Of a stretch of 64,000 nucleotides of DNA, positions 45,720-52,899 are shown piece by piece (the stretch's first letter is position 1; every line of letters begins with the position of its first letter). The notes under the pieces are model-generated. The model did not search any database. It was not told the DNA's origin and worked only from the letters and a program-made list of their open reading frames with translations. The stretch comes from an uncultured Neglectibacter sp. (GTDB lineage: Bacteria; Bacillota; Clostridia; Oscillospirales; Acutalibacteraceae). The translations under genes and the position numbers were made by a program. The stretch is from positions 124,001 through 188,000 of the forward strand of contig CAMNSA010000002.1 of assembly GCA_946554335.1 (NCBI GenBank), written 5' to 3'.

Positions 45720-45947
45720 ATGCTGAATACAGCCAAGAATACTACCGAGACCATCTACGAATATAACGAATATGGCAAAATGTCAAAGAAGACGGTTATC
45801 GAGACCTGCGATAATGATAACACCGAGATTGAAACAGGCATCGAGCTTGAGAGCACCTTTGGGATGTCTCCTCTTGAAATTTTCCTGACAGCGACCACTG
45901 GTGCCCTTGTTGGCAACTTGCTGTACCGTGTTATCCGCAAAGATTGA
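45720..45947 (+). CDS. Small element protein, paralogue of the next gene
   Basis: The 75-residue protein contains TIYEYNEYGKMSKKTVIET followed by an acidic stretch and a C-terminal hydrophobic segment (EIFLTATTGALVGNLLYRVI) that may insert in the membrane. Its middle aligns with the following gene (ETVREYDDSGNLLKETITET), so the two arose by duplication or share a domain. Function is unknown. AAAGGAG precedes the ATG. Confidence 0.65.
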   Translation: MLNTAKNTTETIYEYNEYGKMSKKTVIETCDNDNTEIETGIELESTFGMSPLEIFLTATTGALVGNLLYRVIRKD

Positions 45948-45955
45948 GGTGTGCT

Positions 45956-46132
45956 ATGGTGAAGAGAACAATTAAAGAAACTGTCCGTGAGTATGATGAC
46001 AGTGGCAATCTTCTAAAAGAAACAATCACAGAAACAACGGAAGATGATGACACCATATACTTTCCTATGTATACAACAACGCCTGTACCAAATCCATGGT
46101 GGGCAAATCCGTCATGTACAATCACACAATGA
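45956..46132 (+). CDS. Small element protein with the shared EY-x-G repeat
   Basis: The 58-residue protein starts at ATG 45956 after GAGGTG (the track adds four residues). It reads KRTIKETVREYDDSGNLLKE, then an acidic stretch, then a Pro/Trp-rich end (PVPNPWWANPSC). The first 30 residues match the preceding protein; the membrane-like end is replaced by the Trp-rich tail. Function is unknown. Confidence 0.6.
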   Translation: MVKRTIKETVREYDDSGNLLKETITETTEDDDTIYFPMYTTTPVPNPWWANPSCTITQ

Positions 46133-46144
46133 GGAGATACAAAA

Positions 46145-46672
46145 ATGCAACGAGTGGGAAAATTTGAAAAAGTAAGTTTTGAGCAGTTCGGAGAAGCTAT
46201 GAAAGAGCTGTTTCATACAGAATATACGGACGAGCTTATCCAGAAGGCATACGACGAACTTGAACTACCTAAGAGAGCTACAAGTGGCAGTGCTGGATAC
46301 GATTTCAAGGCTCCGTTCACATTTACCCTTAAACCCGGTCAAACCATCAAAGTCCCAACAGGTATCCGTGTGAAGATTGATGAAGGGTGGTGGCTTGGGT
46401 GCCTGCCACGCAGCGGTCTTGGTTTCAAGTATCGCTTGCAGCTTAATAATACAATGGGCGTTATCGACAGCGACTACTATTTCTCAGATAACGAAGGTCA
46501 CATTTTTGCTAAAGTCACCAACGACAGTAACGAGGGAAAGGAAGTAACCGTAGAAGCTGGTAGTGGCTTCGTACAAGCTATTTTCATTCCTTATGGAATT
46601 ACATACTCCGATGAAGCTAACGGCATCAGAAACGGCGGTATGGGCTCCACAGACGGTGCAAAATCTAAATAA
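46145..46672 (+). CDS. dut: Phage dUTP diphosphatase
   Basis: dUTPase removes dUTP and supplies dUMP for dTMP synthesis. All five motifs of the trimeric family are present in the 175-residue chain: SAGYDFKA, PRSGLGFKY, NTMGVIDSDYYF, SGFVQAIFIPYG and the C-terminal RNGGMGSTDG. A roughly 45-residue N-terminal extension is present, as in some phage forms. It ends the nucleotide operon, before a strong terminator. Confidence 0.94.
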   Translation: MQRVGKFEKVSFEQFGEAMKELFHTEYTDELIQKAYDELELPKRATSGSAGYDFKAPFTFTLKPGQTIKVPTGIRVKIDEGWWLGCLPRSGLGFKYRLQLNNTMGVIDSDYYFSDNEGHIFAKVTNDSNEGKEVTVEAGSGFVQAIFIPYGITYSDEANGIRNGGMGSTDGAKSK

Positions 46673-46704
46673 TAGGAAAAGCCTTTAATGCTAAGAGGCG
46701 AGGA

Positions 46705-46738
46705 AGGGCTGGCTTATTGCCAGCCCTTTTTTATTTTC
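46705..46738 (+). terminator. Terminator of the nucleotide-metabolism operon
   Basis: AGGGCTGGC and GCCAGCCCT pair around TTATT, followed by TTTTTTATTTT. Confidence 0.92.
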
Positions 46739-46754
46739 AAAAAGAGGTGGTGTT

Positions 46755-46961
46755 TTGAGTGCAACAATTCAAATCCCGTTCTGGGAACGGTATACATTAA
46801 GCATAGAAGAGGCCGCGGCATACTTCCGAATCGGTGAAAACAAGCTGCGAAAAATAGTCAACGAAAACGACAGCGCAGATTACATATTGTGGAACGGCAA
46901 TAGACCTCAAATCAAACGTAAGAAGTTCGAGGATTTTATTGACCGACACAATTTAATATAA
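46755..46961 (+). CDS. Excisionase (Tn916 Xis-like)
   Basis: The 68-residue protein has a winged-helix MerR-like DNA-binding pattern, [20 protein letters not shown] and [16 protein letters not shown], typical of Tn916-family excisionases. It starts at TTG 46755 after GAGGTGG and lies just before the integrase gene, the usual order. It should steer the integrase towards excision. Confidence 0.88.
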   Translation: MSATIQIPFWERYTLSIEEAAAYFRIGENKLRKIVNENDSADYILWNGNRPQIKRKKFEDFIDRHNLI

Positions 46962-46966
46962 AAACC

Positions 46967-46995
46967 TTGAAAAAAGGAGCCCATTATACTATAAT
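46967..46995 (+). promoter_or_regulatory. Integrase promoter inside an inverted repeat
   Basis: TTGAAA and TATAAT are spaced by 17 bases. A GAGCCCA/TGGGCTC inverted repeat (about 46977-47018) encloses the -10 box, so it may be an operator or a leader hairpin for integrase control. Confidence 0.75.
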
Positions 46996-47036
46996 ATACA
47001 AGTTATATTGTGGGCTCTTATCGGAAGGAGAAACCA

Positions 47037-48308
47037 ATGTCCGAAAAGAGACGCGATAGCAAAGGTAGAATTCTCCGTCAAGGAGAGCTACAAAGAAACG
47101 ATGGGAAGTATGAGTACCGATATATCGATGTAAAGGGTGAGCGCCGAAGCATTTATAGTTGGAAGTTAGTTGACACCGACAAAGTTCCGAATGGAAAAAG
47201 AAATTGTCGGGCACTAAGAGATATGGCAAAAGAGGTCAATAGAGATGTAGATGATGGCATCAATTCCTACGATGGCTATCGTACAACGCTTAACAGATTT
47301 TTTGATGACTACATTGAGACTAAGTACGAGCTGAAGCCAACAACGCGCACTAATTATAAATACATGTATGATAAATATGTGCGTAACGAGATAGGGAACA
47401 AGGACATAGCCGCTATTAAATATAGTGACATAAAGAAGTTCTATATCCATCTCATCAGGGATGTAGGATTTAAGCCAAACAGTATGGAGATAATCCAAAC
47501 CATCATACATCCGGTATTTTCTATAGCTGTTAGAGATGGTCTAATTCGCATTAACCCAACAGACGGCGCAATGGCAGAAATAAAAAGGAGCCACGATTGG
47601 GAGAAGCCAAAACGACACGCTCTGACAGAAGCAGAACAGTCTGCGTTTGTGAACTTCATAAAAAGCCACAGGACATACAAACATTGGCTACCAATATTTA
47701 CAGTCCTTCTTGGTACTGGATGCCGTGTTGGAGAAGTTGTGGGGCTGCGGTGGAGAGACTGTGATTTCAAAGAAAAGATTATTACCATAGACCATAGCCT
47801 TATTTATCGAGTACGAGAAGATGATGGCAAATGCGGATTCCATATCTCAACTCCAAAAACAAAAGCCGGTATACGAATCATTCCTATGTTTGAGGCAGTA
47901 AGACAAACGCTTATTGAAGAACGCATCAGGCAAATGCAAACAGGCTTCAATCAAACGGAGATAGATGGGTACAGCGGTTTCATATTTTCCAACCGATATG
48001 GTGATTGTATGTCGCCACATTGTATTAACAGAGCTATAGACAGAATTGTTCGGGATTATAATATTGAAGAAAGCGAGAAAGCAAAAAAGGAAAATCGCAA
48101 GCCAATACTGCTGCCGCATTTTTCAGTACACAATCTCAGGCACACATTCTGTACTCGGTTCTGCGAAAACGAAACAAACCTTAAGGTTATCCAGGAAATT
48201 ATGGGTCACGCAGACATCACGACCACAATGGATATCTACAACGAAGCTACTAAAGAAAAGAAAATTGAGAGTTTCGCAAACCTTGAGGGCAAGGTGAAAA
48301 TCAGCTAA
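47037..48308 (+). CDS. int: Tn916-type tyrosine integrase
   Basis: The 423-residue recombinase has an N-terminal arm-binding domain (RDSKGRILRQGELQRNDGKY), a SAM-like core-binding domain, and a catalytic domain. All key residues are visible: Arg in GTGCRVGEVVGLRW, HNLRHTFCTR, the His in MGHADI and the nucleophile Tyr in MDIYNEATK. ATG 47037 follows AAGGAG. The stop lies two bases from the right attachment repeat. It is intact, so the element could in principle still excise. Confidence 0.96.
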   Translation: MSEKRRDSKGRILRQGELQRNDGKYEYRYIDVKGERRSIYSWKLVDTDKVPNGKRNCRALRDMAKEVNRDVDDGINSYDGYRTTLNRFFDDYIETKYELKPTTRTNYKYMYDKYVRNEIGNKDIAAIKYSDIKKFYIHLIRDVGFKPNSMEIIQTIIHPVFSIAVRDGLIRINPTDGAMAEIKRSHDWEKPKRHALTEAEQSAFVNFIKSHRTYKHWLPIFTVLLGTGCRVGEVVGLRWRDCDFKEKIITIDHSLIYRVREDDGKCGFHISTPKTKAGIRIIPMFEAVRQTLIEERIRQMQTGFNQTEIDGYSGFIFSNRYGDCMSPHCINRAIDRIVRDYNIEESEKAKKENRKPILLPHFSVHNLRHTFCTRFCENETNLKVIQEIMGHADITTTMDIYNEATKEKKIESFANLEGKVKIS

Positions 48309-48310
48309 GT

Positions 48311-48338
48311 ATTTTACACCTGAATTTACACCTTTTCA
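48311..48338 (+). repeat. Right attachment repeat
   Basis: ATTTTACACCTGAATTTACA continues into CCTTTTCA. It matches the left copy at 35522-35548 with one extra G, and the final 16 bases are identical. It lies immediately after the integrase stop codon. Confidence 0.8.
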
Positions 48339-48669
48339 GAGCAAAGTTATGAGAAGTTATAAGAATTATTGAGTGTGAAGGTGTTCAAGATGTGTTGTGA
48401 GACAAGGGTTTTAAGAACATTTAAGAACTTATATAGAATCCGTACTCACATCCCGACAATGAAGCCTGTGGACAATTAGCCCCAGCATTTACGCGGGTTA
48501 CGAAATGGGCAGTTCCACAGTGGAATTGCCCATTTTCAGTATACTGCCAGAAATGCCGTGAAAAAACAATCCTTTATAAGGCTTCCATTTTCTGGTATAC
48601 TTTACAAAGAGGTCTGCTGCGTGATGGTGCAGACAGTGGTATTATTTTGCAACAAAAAGGAGAATAGGT
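48339..48669. other. Non-coding flank with hairpin and promoter before yccA-like gene
   Basis: No gene is seen. A 15-bp stem (AAATGGGCAGTTCCA with its complement, one G-T pair, loop CAG) at 48503-48535 is a possible terminator. It may be the native lysS terminator moved away by the insertion. TTTATA and TATACT spaced by 17 bases at 48573-48601 could be the promoter of the next gene. Confidence 0.55.
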
Positions 48670-49536
48670 ATGGCAGAAATGATAGGGATAAACAAGAAAC
48701 CGAGCATTATGGTAAATCCGGTGATTGGGAAAATGCAGAAACATTTTGTGCAGGCGGAGCCAGGCGAGAAAACGGCAACTTATGGGGGTGTCGCACTGAA
48801 AACAGCCTACATGCTTCTTCTGACAGTTGCGGGTGTTGTGCTGTATTTTCTCCTGCACAGTGTGCTGGTCACCGGCGCCCACGCTTTTCAGGAGGGCACC
48901 ATTCACCTGCATGAAGAGTTTTTCGATGTCACCACCAATATGGCGGAAGCTACCGTGCTGATTTTTGCCGGTTTCCTGGTATTGATTATGCCGATGTTCG
49001 CATGGGGTATTCGGTCGCTGATCCCGGTGGTGGGCACGCTATATGGCTTGGCGCAGGGCGTTTTGATCGGCTTTATGACTAACTGCCTGGGTGTGGACTA
49101 CAAATGGATCGCGCTGTTGGCAATGGTGCTGACTCTGGCGCTGGTATCGGTTATGCTGTTTTTGTACGCCAAACGGATCGTTAGGGTCAACAAGAAGTTC
49201 AAAGCAGTAATTACGATTCTGTTTTTCACTGCGGCTTTCGGTGGTGTTATCACCTTCGTGCTGGGACTGATCCCCGGTCTCAGCAGCATTATGGATGGTT
49301 TGCAGGTAATCATGCAGGAGCCTGCGATCGGTTTGATTAGCGGCGTCCTGTTTATTATAATTGGCGCTCTGTTCCTGCTGGCAGATTTTGATTCTATCGA
49401 GCATTGCGTGGAGAACCGCATGGCTAAGAAGTATGAATGGATGGCAGCGTGGGGGTTGGCTTACACGGTGATTTATCTGTACCTAAAGATCTTCAATCTG
49501 ATCATCAGACTAACAGGTAAAAAAGAGAGCGAATAG
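48670..49536 (+). CDS. Bax inhibitor-1/YccA family membrane protein
   Basis: The 288-residue protein has seven predicted membrane helices. Family landmarks include NPVIGKM near the start, ATYGGVALKTAYMLLL, LLADFDSIEHCVENRMAKKYEW and the end WMAAWGLAYTVIYLYL. Members are integral membrane proteins, some of which conduct calcium or bind proteases; the role here is unknown. The LLADFD/E segment corresponds to the conserved acidic pair of the family. It stands alone between non-coding regions. Confidence 0.85.
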   Translation: MAEMIGINKKPSIMVNPVIGKMQKHFVQAEPGEKTATYGGVALKTAYMLLLTVAGVVLYFLLHSVLVTGAHAFQEGTIHLHEEFFDVTTNMAEATVLIFAGFLVLIMPMFAWGIRSLIPVVGTLYGLAQGVLIGFMTNCLGVDYKWIALLAMVLTLALVSVMLFLYAKRIVRVNKKFKAVITILFFTAAFGGVITFVLGLIPGLSSIMDGLQVIMQEPAIGLISGVLFIIIGALFLLADFDSIEHCVENRMAKKYEWMAAWGLAYTVIYLYLKIFNLIIRLTGKKESE

Positions 49537-49832
49537 GGAATGCTTTCATAACCCTCACCACGCAGACTCTCTCAAACAAAAAGCGAAAAAAGCAGGGATA
49601 TGCTATCTTTTGCCGGGTTCTGTGAATCAAAATTTGATTCGGAAAAGAAGGTTGCGGCGAATGAAATCGAAACTGTTTTTAGGGTTTACAAAAAATGTGT
49701 GTCGTATTAGCGCGCCTTGTCCCCAGAGGGCGAGCGTGTCCCGGTAGGGCGTCGTCGCGAGTTGACCGAATTGGAAAATGAGAGCTGGCAGCGAAGCTGA
49801 CTGGGAGATGGAGCTTTTTCCTTAGAACCTTT

Positions 49833-49887
49833 GATCCCCTCAGTCACGGCAAGCCGTGACAGCTCCCCTTACATAAAAGGGGAGCTA
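49833..49887. repeat. REP/MITE-like double-hairpin element
   Basis: Two adjacent hairpins, TCACGGC/GCCGTGA and AGCTCCCCTT/AAGGGGAGCT, within the string GATCCCCTCAGTCACGGCAA and what follows. This resembles a palindromic intergenic repeat that I recall from gut Oscillospirales. Only one copy is present in this window. Confidence 0.6.
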
Positions 49888-50072
49888 GGACCAAGGACGG
49901 GCTAACCGGAAACTGCAGAACGGCTTACAGGAGCATATAGGCGTAAATTGTCCCTGACAGCAGTGATCCACAAAAGGTTCTCACCATGAATTGTACTGAA
50001 CTGTGCCCCACGATTTGACATTTCCTTTGCGATATCAATAATACCAATACCCAGAACGGGTGAGCACCTACC

Positions 50073-50106
50073 GACAGTCAGGCTGAAAAGCCTGGCTGTC
50101 TTTTTT
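50073..50106 (+). terminator. Plus-strand terminator hairpin
   Basis: GACAGTCAGGCT and AGCCTGGCTGTC form a 12-bp stem (one G-T pair) with a GAAA loop, followed by TTTTTTATT. No intact plus-strand gene lies just before it. Confidence 0.75.
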
Positions 50107-50157
50107 ATTGGTATAATAAGAGCGGGCCGCCTGTGTTTGCAGGCGGCCTGCTTTCGT

Positions 50158-50189
50158 AAAAACTGCCGTCGCTTTCCGGCGGCAGTTTT
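50158..50189 (-). terminator. Terminator of the XRE regulator gene
   Basis: AAAACTGCCG pairs with CGGCAGTTTT around a loop. Read on the minus strand it follows the XRE stop by two bases and ends in TTTTTA. Confidence 0.8.
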
Positions 50190-50191
50190 GG

Positions 50192-50527
50192 TCAGGGATT
50201 TGGAAGCAATTTCATGCACTCGTCTATAATGTTCTCTATAATTTTAAGTTGTGAGGGGGAGAGGGAGCGCAGTTTATCTGAGAGGATAAGAAGGTCTTTA
50301 TCTATAATCTCCCCTGTTAGAAGATAGTCGGCGCTGACCTCTAGGGCTGAAGAAATCTTCAGGAGATTTTCGGGGCGCATGGCTCTTTTCCCAGCTTCCG
50401 CATAAGAGACAAATTGCGGTGTCATATCGCCCTTCTCGGCAAGTGCCTCTTGAGTCAACCCAAGCTGTTTTCGGCGTTCTGCGATCCTGTTTCCGATCTT
50501 TATCAGCTTCAGTTCTGTATCTGCCAT
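50192..50527 (-). CDS. XRE-family transcriptional regulator
   Basis: The 111-residue protein is an N-terminal helix-turn-helix (IAERRKQLGLTQEALAEKGD, TPQFVSYAEAGKRAMRPENL) with a short helical C-terminal part. I use ATG 50527 after AGGTAGGTG; the track adds three residues. It faces the SLOG-domain gene, and three related operator-like sites lie between them, so it probably controls itself and that neighbour. Confidence 0.85.
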   Translation of the reverse strand: MADTELKLIKIGNRIAERRKQLGLTQEALAEKGDMTPQFVSYAEAGKRAMRPENLLKISSALEVSADYLLTGEIIDKDLLILSDKLRSLSPSQLKIIENIIDECMKLLPNP

Positions 50528-50557
50528 TCTTTTCACCTACCTTGTTGTTAAATTCTA

Positions 50558-50620
50558 TCCACAACAGGCGATAATATTAAGCGTGTATTGTTGACTTAAA
50601 TCCACAATACGCGATATAAT
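50558..50620. promoter_or_regulatory. Three operator-like sites and divergent promoter
   Basis: TCCACAACAGGCG (50558-50570) and TCCACAATACGCG (50601-50613) lie in direct orientation. An inverted relative, CGTGTATTGTTGA, lies at 50582-50594. The second direct copy is in the spacer of a plus-strand promoter, TTGACT and TATAAT spaced by 18 bases (50591-50620). This fits repression by the neighbouring XRE protein. Confidence 0.72.
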
Positions 50621-50675
50621 AAGATCAATCTCTCTGCGGGATATTTTAAAAAGGCGTGTTTTGGTGGTGACAGGA

Positions 50676-51164
50676 ATGACTGAGGCGGAAAAAAGACAAG
50701 GGCGCTGCTGCTTTACCGGTCATAGACAGCAGAAGCTGTATCGGGAAGAGAGCGGCATCAGGAAAGATTTGGAGGACGCTATCGAGAAAGCCATATCAGA
50801 CGGATATCACACATTTATTACCGGAATGGCTTATGGAGTAGATATTTGGGCGGGGGAGATCCTCCTGCGGCTCAGAGAAATTGATTCTACTCTCCGTTTG
50901 ATTGCTGCGGTACCATTTCCCGATTTCAACGCCCGATGGTCAATCGACTGGAAGTACCGATATGAGGCTTTGCTTGAGAAGGCTGATTTGATTCAATTTG
51001 TCTGCTCTTCCTACAGTGCGGGAGCGTATCAACGCCGGAACAAGTGGATGGTAGATCACTCAGATCGTGTCATAGCCGTGTTCAATGGGGAAAAGAGCGG
51101 AACAAAGAATACGATAGATTATGCCCGGAAATGCGGAGTACAAATAGTTATGATTAAGGCATAA
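50676..51164 (+). CDS. SLOG-domain protein (DUF1273/YpsA-like)
   Basis: The 162-residue protein has RCCFTGHRQQKL near the start, FITGMAYGVDIWAGEILL in the middle, and VIAVFNGEKSGTKNTIDYA near the end. This is a Rossmann-like SLOG fold related to YpsA and to nucleotide- or ADP-ribose-binding families. The start is uncertain: ATG 50676 follows GGTGGTG, while the track begins at TTG 50661. It is divergent from an XRE regulator with shared operators. No effector gene of a SLOG-type conflict system is adjacent. Confidence 0.82.
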   Translation: MTEAEKRQGRCCFTGHRQQKLYREESGIRKDLEDAIEKAISDGYHTFITGMAYGVDIWAGEILLRLREIDSTLRLIAAVPFPDFNARWSIDWKYRYEALLEKADLIQFVCSSYSAGAYQRRNKWMVDHSDRVIAVFNGEKSGTKNTIDYARKCGVQIVMIKA

Positions 51165-51478
51165 CCAGGCCATATGCTAAGTGTCCGGAGGCGGAGAAGA
51201 GAATAAGCGCACTAAAGCCCGCTGATTTCCCGGCGAGCTTTAGTATCTTTGAAAGTCTGTCATATTCCTTTTACTGATTGCATTTTTCGATCATTTCTCG
51301 GCATTGGTATTGAATTGACTGAGGAAAATAAAGTATAATGAGTGTGGGTCCTCTCTCCTGCCTGTTAAACGGCTTGACGAGGTGCTCCCGTATTTTCTGG
51401 AAATGGGTATTATCGGGCTTATGAAATGAGGAGCAGATTTGCTTTTGCTTTTCTTAAAGGCGGATGGAGGGAATAACG
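51165..51478 (+). other. Intergenic region with terminator and promoter of the GGDEF gene
   Basis: A hairpin of ACTAAAGC with GCTTTAGT near 51212-51242 may end the SLOG transcript. TTGAAT and TATAAT spaced by 18 bases lie at 51310-51339. That leaves a leader of about 130 bases before the GGDEF gene. I searched it by eye for a c-di-GMP riboswitch and saw none. Confidence 0.55.
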
Positions 51479-52843
51479 ATGAATGAAAAAAAGCCCAAAA
51501 AGGTGAGAGGAGTTCGAATCAGCGCAATCAATATGGTGATGATCTCCATATCCTGTGTACTGTACATTTTCTTGATCCTGGCCACGATCTATATTTCAAG
51601 GCAGTATAACGATGTGCATGGCTCTATGGATCAATATATTGCCTTTGAAGAAAACAAAGCGTCCCTTACAGACGGCTCCGCTTATTTGACAGAGCAGGTG
51701 CGCCTTTATGCGGTGACATTGGATCCGCAGTACATGGAGAACTACTTTACCGAAGCGAATGAAACCAGGCGCAGAGAGACGGCGCTGGAGCGTCTGAAGG
51801 AGGTCTACGAGGGAGATCAGGCCTATGGATACCTGACGGAAGCGTTGGAGCGCTCCAACGATCTGATGATCGACGAGATCTATGCTATCCGGCTGATCTC
51901 AGAGGCAAAGGAGCTTTCGGAAAAGGACCTGCCGGCAAGGGTACAGGAAACGGTTTTGTCCGCGTCGGATCAGGCTCTGAGTGGTGAGGAAAAGATCCAA
52001 AAAGCGAGAGAACTGGTCTTTGGCGACGCCTATCAGGCGGCCAAAACCGGGATCCGGGACAGCGTGGAAAGCTCCCTTGCGAGTATTCAGAAGACGACTC
52101 ACGAGAAAATGCTGGGAGACGCCGAGCGGCTGGGCGCCACCATGTCCATGCAGCGGTGGCTTGTCAGCATCCTGTTCGCGGAGACGATCGTCACTTTTCT
52201 TCTGGTGATCCTACTGATCATCAAACCGCTTCAGATCTACATCAGCTGCATCAAAGAAGAAAAAATGATGAAGATCACCGGCTCTTACGAGTTTAAATAC
52301 CTGGCGCTTACCTATAATGATGTTTTTGAACTGAAAAACGCCAACGAGATTATGCTGCGTCACCGTGCGGAGCATGACCCGCTGACCGGCCTGATAAACC
52401 GGGGCGGTTTTGAACAGCTGAAGAATGTGCTTCAGATCAAGGGCGGAGAGCTGGGGTTCCTCATCGTGGATGTGGATAAGTTCAAGCTGATCAACGACGG
52501 GTATGGCCACGAGGTGGGGGATCAAGTGCTGAAAAAGGTGGCGAGAGCCCTGGAGAGTAATTTCCGTGTCTCCGATCATGCGGTACGGCTGGGCGGAGAT
52601 GAATTTGCGGTGGTCCTCACCGATATGACAAAGGACATGGGAGAGGTGGTAACGCAGAAGATCGGAGAGATCAACGATTTCCTGACGCACCCGGACGACG
52701 GACTTCCCCCGGTTTCTTTAAGCGTAGGCGGCGCATTCTCGGAAAACGGCTTTACCGACGACCTTTATCAAAGGGCGGACGCCGCTTTATATCAGGTCAA
52801 GAAAAATGGAAGGTGCGGCTGTCGGATTCAGTCCTCCGATTAG
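51479..52843 (+). CDS. Membrane diguanylate cyclase (GGDEF)
   Basis: The 454-residue protein has a membrane helix at about residues 20-45, an extracytoplasmic helical sensor region, a second helix near 225-250, and a C-terminal GGDEF domain. The active-site motif RLGGDEFAVVL is intact, and an RxxD inhibitory site (RVSD) lies five residues before it. It should therefore make c-di-GMP with product feedback. ATG 51479 follows GGAGGGAA. No EAL or PilZ gene is adjacent. Confidence 0.93.
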   Translation: MNEKKPKKVRGVRISAINMVMISISCVLYIFLILATIYISRQYNDVHGSMDQYIAFEENKASLTDGSAYLTEQVRLYAVTLDPQYMENYFTEANETRRRETALERLKEVYEGDQAYGYLTEALERSNDLMIDEIYAIRLISEAKELSEKDLPARVQETVLSASDQALSGEEKIQKARELVFGDAYQAAKTGIRDSVESSLASIQKTTHEKMLGDAERLGATMSMQRWLVSILFAETIVTFLLVILLIIKPLQIYISCIKEEKMMKITGSYEFKYLALTYNDVFELKNANEIMLRHRAEHDPLTGLINRGGFEQLKNVLQIKGGELGFLIVDVDKFKLINDGYGHEVGDQVLKKVARALESNFRVSDHAVRLGGDEFAVVLTDMTKDMGEVVTQKIGEINDFLTHPDDGLPPVSLSVGGAFSENGFTDDLYQRADAALYQVKKNGRCGCRIQSSD

Positions 52844-52899
52844 CTTTCCACAGCATTTCAGTGGAATTCATTTACTGAATACAGCATGAGGTGATAAAA

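Larger units (their letters stand above)
35522..48338. mobile_element. Degenerate integrated prophage-like element
   Basis: A 12.8-kb block with lower G+C and different codon use lies between a matching pair of 27/28-bp repeats. The integrase gene ends two bases before the right repeat, and an excisionase lies beside it. Inside are a phage repressor, DNA-metabolism genes and lysis-end genes, but no capsid, portal, terminase or complete tail gene. Several genes are cut short at what look like deletion joins. It is best read as a decayed prophage or a phage-derived small element with Tn916-type integration. Confidence 0.88.
49537..50191. other. 655-bp repeat-rich intergenic region
   Basis: I see no convincing gene. 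The region holds a double-hairpin repeat at 49833-49887, a plus-strand terminator at 50073-50106, a GGCCGCCTG/CAGGCGGCC hairpin near 50125-50149 and a minus-strand terminator at 50158-50189. The 105-residue minus ORF here (49902-50219) crosses these hairpins and is unlikely to be real as called, although its second half may be an eroded gene. Confidence 0.6.

Noticed and set aside
49902-50219. 105-codon minus ORF
   Set aside because: Its first half runs through three hairpins and the XRE gene terminator. The second half (IIDIAKEMSNRGAQF and after) could be an eroded gene, but I cannot name a family.
51340-51478. c-di-GMP riboswitch in the GGDEF leader
   Set aside because: No GEMM-type conserved core or paired helices could be seen.
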